This document shows positions 8,282 to 18,500 of a stretch of DNA of 64,000 nucleotides, piece by piece (position 1 is the first letter of the stretch; each line of letters opens with the position of its first letter). The position numbers and the translations under genes are program-made. The stretch is taken from positions 3,463,367 through 3,527,366 of the forward strand of contig NZ_CP031320.1 of NCBI RefSeq assembly GCF_003355155.1, written 5' to 3'. The stretch comes from Streptomyces armeniacus. GTDB taxonomy: Bacteria > Actinomycetota > Actinomycetes > Streptomycetales > Streptomycetaceae. The notes under the pieces are model-generated. The model was not told where the DNA came from, ran no database searches, and saw only the letters and a program-made list of their open reading frames with translations.

Positions 8282-10003
8282 TCACAGCGCCGACAGCTCC
8301 GCCACCAGGTCGTCCAGCCCCAGCGACCCCTGCGACAGCGCCGCCATGTGCCACGCCTTCGCGTCGAACGCGTCGCCGTGCGCCGCGCGCGCCGCCTCGC
8401 GGCCCTTCAGCCAGGCGCGTTCGCCCAGCTTGTAGCCGATGGCCTGGCCCGGCATGCCCAGATAGCGCACCATCTCGCTCTCCACGAAGTCCGCGGGACG
8501 GCCGCAGTGCATCCCGTAGAACTCCTGCGCCAGCTCCGGCGTCCACCGCTCGCCCGGGTGGAACGGCGAGTCCGCCGGGATCTCCAGCTCCAGGTGCATG
8601 CCGATGTCCACGATGACCCGCAGCGAACGCATCATCTGCGCGTCGAGATAGCCGAGCCGCCGCTCGGAGTCGCTGAGGAACCCCAGCTCGTCCATGAGCC
8701 GTTCCGCGTACAGCGCCCAGCCCTCCGCGTTGGCGCTGACCATGCCGACCGTCGTCTGGTAGCGGGACAGCTGGTCGGCGACGTGCACCCACTGCGCCAG
8801 CTGGAGATGGTGCCCGGGGACGCCCTCGTGGTACCAGGTGGTGACCAGGTCGTATACGGGGAAGCGGGTCTCGCCCATCGTCGGCAGCCAGGTGCGGCCG
8901 GGCCGGGAGAAGTCCAGCGACGGCTGCGTGTAGTACGGCGCCGCGGCGCTGCCCGGCGGGGCGATCCGCGACTCCACGCGCCGTACGGGCTCGGCCAGTT
9001 CGAAGTGGGTGCCGTCGAGCTTGTCGATCGCCTCGTCCATCAGCGACTGCAGCCAGCCGACGACCGCGTCGACGCCCTCGATCGCCTGCCCGTGCGTGTC
9101 CAGATGCCGGAGCGCGTCCCAGGGGGTGTCCGCGCCGGGCAGGATCTGCTCCGCCTCGGCGCGCATCTCGGCCAGGAGCCGGTGGAACTCGGCCCAGCCG
9201 TACGCATACGCCTCCTCCAGATCCAGGTCGGTGCCGTTCCAGTAGCGGGACCAGCGGGCGTACCGGTCGCGGCCGACCGTCTCCGGCGCCCCCTCGATGC
9301 CGGGCGCGTACACGTCGCGCAGCCAGTCGCGCAGCGCGCGCACCGCGCCCGTCGCCTCGTTCGCGGCGCCCGCCAGCTCGTCGCGGGCGGCCTCCGGGCC
9401 CTGTGCGGCGAAGTCGGCGAACCAGCTGACGCCGCCGCCCGGCCCCTCGCCGATCCACTCGCCGAGCTGCCCGATCACCGTCGAGACCTGGCGCGGCCCC
9501 GCCGGCAGGTGCTTCGCCAGCCCGGACTCGAGCGAGGCGCGGTAGCCCTCCAGCGCCGCGGGCACCGCCCGCAGCCGCCGGGCCACGGCGGCCCAGTCCG
9601 CTTCGGTCTCGGACGGCATGACGGTGAGGATGCCGCGCACCGAGTGCGCGGGGGAGTTGAGGTTGCTGACCATGCGCAGCCCCTCGCCTGCGTCGTGCAC
9701 GGCGAGTTCCGCCGTCAGCCGCTCCCGCAGCAGCCGCGCGCAGCGCCGCTCCGCGTCGCTGTCGGCGCCGGGCAGCGCCTCGGCCTCCGCCAGTCGCAGC
9801 AGGGTGTCCCGGTTCAGCCGGGCCAGCGCCTCCTGCCCCGAGGGCGAGAAGTCAGGCAGCCTGCTGTGGCTTTCGGGGACGCCGAGGTACGTGCCGGTGA
9901 TCGGGTCGAGTTCGACGAGGGCGTCGACATAGCTGTCGGCGACCTCTCGGGGCGTGAGCGGCGCCGTGGCCGCCGTGCTCTTCGGGTTCTTCGCGTCGGA
10001 CAT
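8282..10003 (-). CDS. DUF885-family protein, probable metallo-carboxypeptidase-like
   Basis: 573 residues, a full-length DUF885 protein. A zinc-peptidase-like motif is present as WYHEGVPGHHLQLAQ (residues about 384-398), followed by the conserved GWALYAERLMDELGF segment with the expected downstream glutamate. These features place it near the M32/M3-like gluzincins, but DUF885 members have little direct biochemistry. There is no signal peptide, so it is predicted cytoplasmic. Its start ATG lies 30 bp from the stop of the upstream Lrp regulator (10035-10508), so that regulator may be co-transcribed with it. Confidence 0.85.
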   Translation of the reverse strand: MSDAKNPKSTAATAPLTPREVADSYVDALVELDPITGTYLGVPESHSRLPDFSPSGQEALARLNRDTLLRLAEAEALPGADSDAERRCARLLRERLTAELAVHDAGEGLRMVSNLNSPAHSVRGILTVMPSETEADWAAVARRLRAVPAALEGYRASLESGLAKHLPAGPRQVSTVIGQLGEWIGEGPGGGVSWFADFAAQGPEAARDELAGAANEATGAVRALRDWLRDVYAPGIEGAPETVGRDRYARWSRYWNGTDLDLEEAYAYGWAEFHRLLAEMRAEAEQILPGADTPWDALRHLDTHGQAIEGVDAVVGWLQSLMDEAIDKLDGTHFELAEPVRRVESRIAPPGSAAAPYYTQPSLDFSRPGRTWLPTMGETRFPVYDLVTTWYHEGVPGHHLQLAQWVHVADQLSRYQTTVGMVSANAEGWALYAERLMDELGFLSDSERRLGYLDAQMMRSLRVIVDIGMHLELEIPADSPFHPGERWTPELAQEFYGMHCGRPADFVESEMVRYLGMPGQAIGYKLGERAWLKGREAARAAHGDAFDAKAWHMAALSQGSLGLDDLVAELSAL

Positions 10004-10034
10004 GCGCCCATCCTCATACGTGCGGCCTGCCGCG

Positions 10035-10508
10035 TCACGCGGGCGGCAGCAGCGGTCCGCAGTCCCACTGCTGGAAGATCAGCCGGGTCTCCACGCGCGC
10101 GACCTCGCCGCGGGAGGTGAACTCGTCCAGTACGAGGCGCTGCAGGTCGGCCGTACCGGTCACCGCGACGTGCACCAGGTAGTCGTCGGGGCCGGTGAGA
10201 TGGAACAGTGCGCGGGACTCCGGCAGCGCCCGGATCCGTTCCACGAACGGCCCGATCAGCTCCCGCCGGTGCGGCCGCACCTGCACGGACAGCAGCGCCT
10301 CCAGCGACCGGCCGAGCCGCGCCGGGTCGAGCCGCAGCGCGTGCCCCAGGATGACGCCGCCTCGGCGCAGCCTGCCCACCCGGTCCAGGCAGGTCGACGG
10401 GGCGATGCCGACGGCGGCGGCCAGCTCGCGGTACGTGGTCCGGGCGTCGTTCTGGAGAAGGCGCAGTATGTCCAGATCGACCGTGTCGAGGGCGACGGAT
10501 TCGGGCAT
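10035..10508 (-). CDS. Lrp/AsnC-family regulator, divergent from a PLP lyase
   Basis: 157 residues. The winged helix (LDTVDLDILRLLQNDARTTY then IAPSTCLDRVGRLRRGGVI, residues about 7-55) is followed by a RAM domain (LLSVQVRPH; LFHLTGPDDYLVHVAVTG). ATG 10508 is chosen because it fits the family N-terminus; a much longer frame upstream is antisense to the next gene. It is divergent from the Cys/Met-type PLP enzyme with a 60-bp shared promoter region. Lrp regulators paired this way usually control their neighbour in response to its amino acid. Confidence 0.9.
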   Translation of the reverse strand: MPESVALDTVDLDILRLLQNDARTTYRELAAAVGIAPSTCLDRVGRLRRGGVILGHALRLDPARLGRSLEALLSVQVRPHRRELIGPFVERIRALPESRALFHLTGPDDYLVHVAVTGTADLQRLVLDEFTSRGEVARVETRLIFQQWDCGPLLPPA

Positions 10509-10568
10509 CCGCCGAACGTAGCACGGGGATTCACCGCATTCTCCCGGCCGGTGTTCAGACTCGTCCCC

Positions 10569-11792
10569 ATGGAGACGACACCCGTGGAGCCGACACCCGG
10601 CGCCCGCGCACTGGCCACCGAGGCCGTGCACGCGGGGCGCGACGACCTCGCCGCCCTCGGCCTGCACGCCGCGCCGCTCGACCTGTCCACCACCTACCCC
10701 TCGTACGACAGCCGCGCCGAGGCCGCCCGGCTCGACCGGTTCGCGGCCACCGGTGAACTGCCCGACGGGCCGCCCGTCTACGCCCGGCTCGACAACCCCA
10801 CCGTCGCACGCTTCGAGCAGGCGCTCGCCCGCCTGGAGGGCACCGAGGACGCCGTGGCGTTCGCCAGCGGCATGGCGGCGCTCACCGCGGCCGTGCTCGT
10901 ACGGGCCGGGGCGGGCCTCCGGCACGTGGTCGCCGTACGGCCGCTCTACGGGTGCAGCGACCACCTCCTCGCCGGCGGCCTGCTCGGCACCGAGGTCACC
11001 TGGACCGACCCGGCCGGCATCGCGGACGCGATACGCCCCGACACCGGGCTCGTCCTCGTCGAGACCCCCGCCAACCCGACGCTCGCCGAACTCGACCTGC
11101 GCGCCGTCGCCCACTCCTGCGGCTCGGTGCCGCTGCTCGCCGACAACACCTTCGCCACCCCCGTGCTGCAGCGCCCGTACGAGAGCGGCGCCCGGCTCGT
11201 GCTGCACAGCGCCACCAAGTACCTGGGCGGGCACGGCGACGTGCTCGGCGGCGTCGTCGCCTGCGACGCGGAGTACGCGCGGCAGCTGCGGCAGGTGCGC
11301 TTCGCGACCGGCGGCGTCCTGCACCCGCTGGCCGGCTATCTGCTGCTCCGCGGGCTGGCCACCCTGCCGGTACGGGTGAGGGCGCAGTCGGCCACCGCCG
11401 CGGAGCTGGCCCGCCGGCTGGCGGCGGACCCGCGTGTCGTACGCGTGCACTACCCGCGGCTGGGCGGCGCCATGGTCGCGTTCGAGGTGGCGGGCGACCC
11501 GCACGAGGTGATCGCGGGCGTACGGCTGATCACCCCGGCGGTGAGCCTCGGCAGCGTCGATTCGCTGATCCAGCACCCGGGTTCGATCAGCCACCGCGTC
11601 GTCGGCGAGGACGGCCGGTCCGCGGGCGGCATCAGCGACAGCCTGCTGCGGATGTCCGTGGGGCTGGAGGACGCCGACGACCTGTGGGACGACCTCGACG
11701 CGGCGCTCAGCGGCCGCCGTCGGCCGGCTCGGGAGCGGGCGGCAGCGGAGCGGGCGTCCGCTCCGGCTGCGTGCGGTCCAGCTGCGCGGTGA
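10569..11792 (+). CDS. Cys/Met metabolism PLP-dependent enzyme (cystathionine gamma-lyase/synthase type)
   Basis: 407 residues of the trans-sulfuration PLP family. Visible are AFASGMAALTAA (phosphate/substrate region), LVETPANPTLAE, the DNTFATPVLQRP strand, and the PLP lysine motif LVLHSATKYLGGHGDVLGG. SVDSLIQHPGSISH near the C-terminus is the substrate carboxylate-binding region. The exact reaction (gamma-lyase, methionine gamma-lyase or synthase) cannot be set by eye. A second family member (metB) lies at 60407. The last 29 codons overlap the 3' end of the opposite-strand ACT-GNAT gene, and this Arg/Ala-rich tail is probably non-conserved. Confidence 0.88.
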   Translation: METTPVEPTPGARALATEAVHAGRDDLAALGLHAAPLDLSTTYPSYDSRAEAARLDRFAATGELPDGPPVYARLDNPTVARFEQALARLEGTEDAVAFASGMAALTAAVLVRAGAGLRHVVAVRPLYGCSDHLLAGGLLGTEVTWTDPAGIADAIRPDTGLVLVETPANPTLAELDLRAVAHSCGSVPLLADNTFATPVLQRPYESGARLVLHSATKYLGGHGDVLGGVVACDAEYARQLRQVRFATGGVLHPLAGYLLLRGLATLPVRVRAQSATAAELARRLAADPRVVRVHYPRLGGAMVAFEVAGDPHEVIAGVRLITPAVSLGSVDSLIQHPGSISHRVVGEDGRSAGGISDSLLRMSVGLEDADDLWDDLDAALSGRRRPARERAAAERASAPAACGPAAR

Positions 11793-13020
11793 TCACCAGG
11801 GTGCCCTCCTCGACCTGGTGGTCCAGCGGCAGCCCGAGGGCGCGCATGGCGGCGGCCATGCCCGCGTTGGACGCCTGGGTGACGGCGTACACGTGCTCGC
11901 AGCGCGTCTCCGCGGCCATGCCGACGAGCCGCCGCAGGAGTTCGACTCCGACGCCGCGGCGCTGCCAGGCGTCCTCGACAAGGAGGGCGACCTCCGTCTC
12001 GTCGCCGTCCCACAGCAGGTGGCCGAGCGCCACGAGCCGCCCGGAGGCCGTTTCGGCGGCCAGGGTGCGGCCGAAACGGGGCGACAGCAGGTGGTTCAGA
12101 TAGCGGTCCGCGTCGCCGACCGGCCCGTGGTAGCGCATCGCCAGGGTCCGGCGCGAGCACCGCTCGTGCATGGCGCGTGCCGCCTCCAGATCACGCGTGT
12201 CCGCCCGCCGTACGGTGATCTCCCGCCCCTCCGACAGGGCGAGCGCCTCGCGGCGGCGCGGCACCCGGCCCTCGCCGAGCCGCGCGTCCAGCTCGACGAG
12301 CGCGCGGGCGCGGGCGAACTCCGCCGGGGTGAACGGCGGATCGTGCCGCTCCACGACCAGCGCGCCGCCCGCCGGGTCGGGGAAGCGCAGCCGGTGCTCC
12401 CCGAACTCGCCGTCCGGCGCCACCTCTTCGGCGCCCGGCGTGCCGCGCAGGGTGGTGGCGGGCAGTGACCGTATGACGCAGCGGCCGAGCAGCTGCCGCA
12501 GGGCGAGCGGGAGTTCGGCCGAGTCCAGCGCCGTACGGGTGGCGAGCGCCAGCGCCTGCGCCGGCGCGTCGACCAGGTCGTGGGCGACGGCGCGCTCCGC
12601 CCAGGTGTGGGTGCCGCCCGCGGCCGCCACCAGCTCCTTGAGGTCGTTCGCGGAGACCTCCGACGGGGCGCGCAGCAGGAGTTCGTCCACGGTCCAGCCG
12701 CCCCGCGAGGGGATGTCGCCGGGGCGGGGGCCGAGCGGCAGTGCCTGCAGCGTGAGGATGTCGATCCGCCGGTCCGCGAGCGCCGTGCACAGCGCCGCCA
12801 GCGAACCGGGCTCCTCCCGTACGGTGGTCCGCATCCGCCACAGCGCCGTCGTACGGTCCGTTCCGGGCCGCTCCGGCGCCATGGCGCCCGTATCGGGCGG
12901 TGTCGGGGGCGCGTGTGCGTGACTCCGTGCCGAGCGCGGGCGGAGCGCGGCGGTCAGACGGTCACGGCGGCGGGGACGGCCGGGGCGGCGGGACGGCGTG
13001 TGCGGTGGTACGTCGGTCAT
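11707..13020 (-). CDS. ACT domain-GNAT acetyltransferase
   Basis: 437 residues. After a basic, Pro-rich N-terminus (about 60 residues) comes an ACT-like domain (MRTTVREEPGSLAALCTALADRRIDIL). A central region of unknown fold follows, then a C-terminal GNAT domain (ITVRRADTRDLEAARAMHERCS; EDAWQRRGVGVELLRRLVGMA; MAAAMRALGLP). This architecture suggests a regulated protein acetyltransferase, with ACT sensing a small molecule such as an amino acid, as in actinobacterial amino-acid-controlled acetyltransferases. ATG 13020 has a GAGGG ribosome site; ATG 12882 is a shorter alternative. The 3' ends overlap the convergent PLP enzyme by 86 bp. Confidence 0.85.
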   Translation of the reverse strand: MTDVPPHTPSRRPGRPRRRDRLTAALRPRSARSHAHAPPTPPDTGAMAPERPGTDRTTALWRMRTTVREEPGSLAALCTALADRRIDILTLQALPLGPRPGDIPSRGGWTVDELLLRAPSEVSANDLKELVAAAGGTHTWAERAVAHDLVDAPAQALALATRTALDSAELPLALRQLLGRCVIRSLPATTLRGTPGAEEVAPDGEFGEHRLRFPDPAGGALVVERHDPPFTPAEFARARALVELDARLGEGRVPRRREALALSEGREITVRRADTRDLEAARAMHERCSRRTLAMRYHGPVGDADRYLNHLLSPRFGRTLAAETASGRLVALGHLLWDGDETEVALLVEDAWQRRGVGVELLRRLVGMAAETRCEHVYAVTQASNAGMAAAMRALGLPLDHQVEEGTLVITAQLDRTQPERTPAPLPPAPEPADGGR

Positions 13021-13100
13021 GGACTCACCCTCACTCTCCGGTGTTGCGCGACCACGAACGCCCCGTGACAGATGAGTAAAAGCCATATCCGTAGGGTTGG

Positions 13101-13703
13101 TTACGTTTTCGGCCATTCTGTTCGGCCGCCGCCCTCCTCCCGTACGACCCGGCGCAGCACCGCGCCGCACCGGCGCGCGTACGCCCGCTGCAGCACCGGC
13201 AGCACCGGACCGAGCGCCCGCGTCCACCACGTGGCGGGCCTGCTGAACGCCGTCACCGTCAGCCATACGGTGTCGGCCGCGTCCCTGCTGACCAGGAACG
13301 CCTCCTCGCCGCGCACCGGATGACCGGGCAGCGTGCCGTACCCCCAGCCGGCGCGGCGCGCCTCCGCCGCCGTCCACACCACCCGGCACGGCGCGCGCAG
13401 CCGCAGTCGCCCCGCACCGAGGGCCACGGTCACCTCGGCGCCCGGCACGGCGCGCGGCGCGTCCGTCTCGATACCGACGCCCATCGCGCGGTGCATCCGC
13501 CACTCCGCGACCGCGCCGGCCGCCGCCCGGAACACCGCGTCGCCGCGGCCCAGCCGGGTGTGCCGGGTCAGCGTGCGGTAACCGGCGGGGGCGCGCCCGT
13601 GCTCGGTGCCGCCCACGCCGGGGTACGCGAAACCCCCGGGGGAGCCGTCCCCGCCGCCCGTACGGCCGTCCCCGCCCGTATCGCCGCCGCTCCCGCTGCT
13701 CAC
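13101..13703 (-). CDS. DUF1990-family protein
   Basis: 200 residues. The body matches DUF1990 (GYRTLTRHTRLGRGDAVF; MGVGIETDAPRAVPGAEV; RRAGWGYGTLPGHPVRGEEAFLV; the C-terminal VTAFSRPATWWTRALGPVLP). The first 35 residues are Gly/Ser-rich and may not all be translated. The GTG at 13703 lacks a clear ribosome site. DUF1990 proteins are cytoplasmic, beta-rich and of unknown function, common in streptomycetes. It lies between the ACT-GNAT gene and phoD on the same strand with short gaps. Confidence 0.85.
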   Translation of the reverse strand: MSSGSGGDTGGDGRTGGGDGSPGGFAYPGVGGTEHGRAPAGYRTLTRHTRLGRGDAVFRAAAGAVAEWRMHRAMGVGIETDAPRAVPGAEVTVALGAGRLRLRAPCRVVWTAAEARRAGWGYGTLPGHPVRGEEAFLVSRDAADTVWLTVTAFSRPATWWTRALGPVLPVLQRAYARRCGAVLRRVVREEGGGRTEWPKT

Positions 13704-13725
13704 CCCACGAGTATCGCGCAGTCGC

Positions 13726-15330
13726 TCACTGCCCCGTACGCCCCGGCTGGAGCGTCTTGGTGAACAGCACCGCGCCGCCCTCCTCTCGCAGCCGTACGGT
13801 CAGCTCGCCGCTCGCCCCGTCGATGTCCACCTGCCCGAAGAACTGGCCGCCCGCGGACGGCGGCACATTGGCCGACTCCGGTGCCTTGACGAACGCCTGC
13901 CACGGCCCGAACGTGCCGTCCAGCTTCAGCGCGGGGAAGCCGCCCGCGTTGAGCGGCCCCGACACGAACTCCCAGAACGGCGCGAAGTCGCGGAACGCCG
14001 CGCGCGACGGCTCGTAGTGCTGCGCCGAGGTGTAGTGCACGTCCGTGGTCAGCCACACGGTGCCGGTGACGCCCCGGTGCTTGATGTGCCGCAGCAGCTC
14101 CGCGATCTGCAGCTCACGGCCCAGCGGCGCGCCCGGATCGCCTTGCGCGACGGCCTCGAAGTCGGTGTCGCCGTCCGGGACGGTCAGGCCGAGCGGCATG
14201 TCCGAGGCGATCACCTTCCATACGGCCCGGGACCGCGACAGCTCCCGCTTGAGCCACCGCAGCTGCTCGGCGCCGAGGATGCCCTGCCGCTCGTCGGGCT
14301 CCCTGCCGGGGGAGTTGGCGTTCCGGTACGTGCGCATGTCCAGCACGAACACGTCGAGCAGCGGGCCGCGGTGCACCACCCGGTACACCCGCCCGTCGCT
14401 GTCGCCCGGCGGCAGCGTGTGCACCGGGAAGTACTCGCTGAACGCGCGCAGCGAGCGGGCGGCGAGCACGTCGGCGTCCTTCTCCGTGTACCGCTCGTCG
14501 TCCAGGATCTGCCCCGGGTACCAGTTGTTGTGCACCTCGTGGTCGTCCCATTGCACGACCGAGGGCACCTGCGCGTTGAACTCCCGGAGGGAGCCGGCGA
14601 GGAGGTTGTACCGGAAGTTCCCGCGGAACTCCGCGAGCGTCTCGGCGACCTTCGACTTCTCCTCGGTGGTGACGTTCCGCCACACGCCGCCGTCGGGCAG
14701 CTGCACGGTGGGCTCGATGGGCCCGTCGGCGTAGATGGTGTCGCCGCTGTTGAGGAAGAAGTCCGGGTCCAGGGCGCGCATTTCGGTGAACAGCGGATAG
14801 CCGCCGCGGTCCGGGTTGATGCCCCAGCCCTGCCCGGCCAGGTCGCCGGACCACACGAAGCGCACGTCGCCGCCGCGTGCGCCGCTCCTGCGGCCGCCCG
14901 GCGCCGTACGGAACGTGCCGTGCACGGGCTCGCCCGAGCGCCGCGGGTCGTCGGGGTCCTCGAGCAGCACGCGGTAGTGGATCTGCTCGCCGGACGGGAG
15001 TCCGCGCAGCGCCGTCGTGCCGGTGAAGTCCGTGCCGGGCCCGAGCAGCGGTCCGTGCCAGCGCCGCACCCGGTGGAACGACTCGGTCGCGGAGGTCTCC
15101 ACCACCATCCGCGCGGGCCGGTCCGCGCGCACCCACACCAGCCCCGAACCGGACGTCACATCGCCCGTCTGCACGCCCCAGCGCGCCTCCGGCCGCCCGG
15201 ACCGCGCCTGCGCGGGCGCCGCTCCGGAGAACAGCGGCAGCGCGGCGGACGCGGCCAGCGTGCCGCGCAGCAGCGCGCGGCGGCCGGGGGAGCGGCCTGC
15301 GGCGCCTGAGTTCGGGTCGACCCGGTTCAT
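13726..15330 (-). CDS. phoD: Secreted alkaline phosphatase D (PhoD family)
   Basis: 534 residues. A twin-arginine signal peptide (GRRALLRGTLAASAALPLF) ends at an APAQA-type signal-peptidase site, so the enzyme is exported folded. The mature protein has a fibronectin-like N-terminal domain (HYRVLLEDPDDPRR) followed by the phosphodiesterase core with SGDLAGQGWG, NSGDTIYADGP, QWDDHEVHNNWYPG and WLTTDVHYTSAQHY, the metal ligands of PhoD enzymes. It releases phosphate from phosphoesters in the medium. ATG 15330 has GGAGG 6 bp upstream. PhoP boxes would be expected upstream, but I could not identify one with confidence. Confidence 0.93.
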   Translation of the reverse strand: MNRVDPNSGAAGRSPGRRALLRGTLAASAALPLFSGAAPAQARSGRPEARWGVQTGDVTSGSGLVWVRADRPARMVVETSATESFHRVRRWHGPLLGPGTDFTGTTALRGLPSGEQIHYRVLLEDPDDPRRSGEPVHGTFRTAPGGRRSGARGGDVRFVWSGDLAGQGWGINPDRGGYPLFTEMRALDPDFFLNSGDTIYADGPIEPTVQLPDGGVWRNVTTEEKSKVAETLAEFRGNFRYNLLAGSLREFNAQVPSVVQWDDHEVHNNWYPGQILDDERYTEKDADVLAARSLRAFSEYFPVHTLPPGDSDGRVYRVVHRGPLLDVFVLDMRTYRNANSPGREPDERQGILGAEQLRWLKRELSRSRAVWKVIASDMPLGLTVPDGDTDFEAVAQGDPGAPLGRELQIAELLRHIKHRGVTGTVWLTTDVHYTSAQHYEPSRAAFRDFAPFWEFVSGPLNAGGFPALKLDGTFGPWQAFVKAPESANVPPSAGGQFFGQVDIDGASGELTVRLREEGGAVLFTKTLQPGRTGQ

Positions 15331-15573
15331 CAACGGCCTCCAGAGAGCGGGCGGAAAACGGGATCGTACGGTGCCGGACCGCGCTCCCGACAGAGCCCTG
15401 CGGATGACCGCGCGGTGTCCGTACGGACGGCTGCAGGGCGCCGCCCGTCCGGCCCCGCCGTATGTGCGCCGTGGTGCACCGCCCGTCGCCGGTCATAGGA
15501 TTCCCAGGATGACTTCCGTACGGATACCGCCGCGCTCCCGACAGATCCGCCCGTATGTGCCGGGTGAGCGCCG

Positions 15574-18500
15574 ATGACGCCGCCCGCCGCCGGAGACGGG
15601 TCCGGGAGCGGCCCGAGAACCCCGGGAACCGCGAGACCCCCGAGCACACAGCCCGCCGCCGGTGACGGCGTACCTCGGGTGGAGGCGCTGTTCGCGGAGA
15701 TCGGCGCCGACGCGTACGGGCCCGACTCCGACAAGGCGCTCGTGCCGTACGCGCGGCTGCTGCGGCTGCGCGCCGAGCACCCCGAGGAGTTCGGCGAGGA
15801 CGCCGCGCACCGGCTGCACGGGCTGTTCAAGTGGGCGCCCGACGGGCTGCTCGGCCGGCCGGGCCTGCCCCTGGCGGTGCTGGAGCGCTGGCAGTCGGAG
15901 GCCGCGCACCGCCACCGCCTTGGGGAGCACTCCGAACGCGCCGTGCGGCAGAGCGAGTTCGCGCTCGCCCTGCACACCGGCGACACGGCGCGCGCCGCAC
16001 GTGCCTACGACGCCTGGCTCGCCGCCGACCGCGACGCGATGAGCGACTGCCACGCCTGCGAGCTCAGCGAGCAGGGCGCCTGGCAGGCACGGCGCGGCGA
16101 CGACGCGGCGGCCCTGCGGATCTGGGAGCCGCTGCTGAACGGCACGGAGGGCTGCCCGTACGACCCGTACGGCGTGCTCCCGTCCGCGCTCCTCCCGCTG
16201 GCCCGCGCCGGCCGTACGGACGAGGCGCGCGCCGCGCACCTCACCGGCTACCGCATGGTGCGCGGACTGCCGGACGCGCGGCGCGAGGTGGCCGCGCACA
16301 TCGAGTTCTGCGCGCTCACCGGCAACGAGCCGCGCGCGCTGGCCATCCTGGACGAGCAGACGAGACTCGACGAGCAGACGAGAACCGGCGGGCAGACCGG
16401 CCTCGCCGGGCAGACCGGCCTCGCCGGGCAGGCCGCGCGCTGGGAGCCCGGCGACGACCCCGGCGGCTATCTGGACTGGACGGTGTGCGTCGCGCTGCTG
16501 CTGCGGCGGCTCACCGGGCTCGGCCACGCCGCCGAACCCGTACCGGGCCCGCCGGGCCAGGACTGGACCGCGGTCACCCTCCTGGAACACGCCGCGGACG
16601 AGGCCCTCGCCGTCGCCCTCGCCTTCGACAGGCGGAACGGCACCACCGCCGTCAGCGAGGCCGCCCGCGCCCGCATGGCCGCCGAACCCGTGACCGCCCT
16701 GCTGCCGCTCGGGCTGCGCTTCGCGCCGCTCGGCGGCGCCGCCCCGCACGGGCAGGCGGAGGGCGGGCCCGAAGCGGCGCGCCGCGACGCCGCGTTCGAG
16801 GGCGCCGACCCGCTCGCGCTCCTCGCGGAGGCACGCCGCCGCAGCGACGAGGGGCACCCTACGGCGCCCGATTTCTGGCGCCGGGCGGAGGCGGCCATCG
16901 CTCGCGAGGACACCGCCCTCGGCGACGGCGAACGCGCCGAACTCCTCGACCACCACGCCATGCAGGCCGCCCGTACGGAGCCGGAGTCGGGCGCCGGGAT
17001 GTTCGCCGAGGCCGCGGCCCTCTTCCGGGCGGCCGGGCAGCCGGGCGACGCCGTCGCCTGCCAGGCCCGCGCGGCGCTCGCCACGGCCTTCGCCGGGCAC
17101 ACGGAGGACGCGCTGCGGCGGATCGCCCCCCTGTGCACGGAGGCGCTGAACCTGCACACGGCGGGCCGTGCCAGCGTGCGGCAGACGACGGCGGTACTGC
17201 TCTCCCGCGCGCGGATACGGGCCACGGCCCTCGCGGCGCCCCGGGAGCACGCGGGACGGGCGGGGCACGCGGCGGACACGGCCGGCGGCACGGAACGCAA
17301 CGAGACGGACGCCGCCGCTGACGCCGCTGACGCCGCTGACGCCGCCGCCGTCGACGCCGAACTCGCGGAGCTCATCGGCTTCGCCGAGCCGCACCGTACG
17401 GAGCCCGGCGTGCTCGCCCGTATCGCCGAGGCCACCGAGTCACGCGGCCGCCTCGCCGGGCAGACCGGCGACCCTGCCGCCGCCGCCCGGCTGCTCGCCG
17501 GGGCCGCCCGCACCTACCACGCGGCGCAGCGCCCCTGGCAGGCCGTCGAGGCCGAACTCGCCCTCGGCAACGCCCTGCTGGCCGACGGCGCCGCCGCCGA
17601 GGCCGAGGCCGGTCTCCGCACGGTCCTCGGCGACTCCCGGCACGACGGCACCCTGACCGCCGCCCAGCGCGCACGTGTGCTGCTCACGCTCGCCGAGGCC
17701 GTCGCGGAGTCGCGCCCCGAGGAGGAGCCCGCGCTGCTGCTGGAGGCCGCGCTCCTCGCGGACGGCGCGGACGGCGCCGACGGCACCCGGGAGGGGCCGG
17801 GGCTCGCCGCGCACGCCCGGCTGCGCCTCGGCGCCGCGTACCTCGGCCTGGACCGCTGGGCCGAGGCCGCGACCGTACTGGAGAACGCCCTGCCCGACCT
17901 GCTCCCGGGCACCCGCCCCCGCGACGCCGTCCAGGCGCGCTGGTGGCTCGGGCAGGCGCTGACCGGCACCGGTGAACCGGCCGCCGCCGCCGAGCAGTTC
18001 CTTGCCTCCGCCGAGACCGCCGCGGCCTGGGAGGACCAGGGCGACCACGCGATGCTCACCCATCTCGCCGCCGACGCCCTGCTGAACGCCGGACTGACCG
18101 ACCAGGCAGGGCAGGCGTACGCGCGCGCGGAGCAGCTGTGGGTCCCGCTGGGCGACACCCACGCCGCCGTACGCGCGCTGCGCTCCCGCGCCTGGATCGC
18201 CATCGGCGGGATGCGCGTCCCGGAGGCCATCGACCTCATGGAGGCCGCCCTGCACCAGGTCGAACGGGGCATGCGGCGCGCCGAGTCGGAGGACGAACGG
18301 AACGAACTGCGCGGCGAACTCGGCCAGACCTATCAGCAGACCGCCGAGATCCTGCTGCAGACCACCGACGGCCCGCCGGACCAGGAGCGGAACGCGCCCG
18401 AGCAGTACGAGATCAACCGGGTCGCGTACCAGGAGGCCGTCGTCTTCGCGGAGCACGCCGCCACCGCCTTCGGCACCTGCGGCCCGGCCGGGCTCGACGC

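Noticed and set aside
13018..13503. Upstream extension of the ACT-GNAT gene
   Set aside because: The frame runs antisense into the DUF1990 gene. The ATG at 13020 has a proper ribosome site.
16351..16431. CRISPR-like array
   Set aside because: The repeats are 18 bp, contiguous, in frame and without spacers. They are coding tandem repeats.
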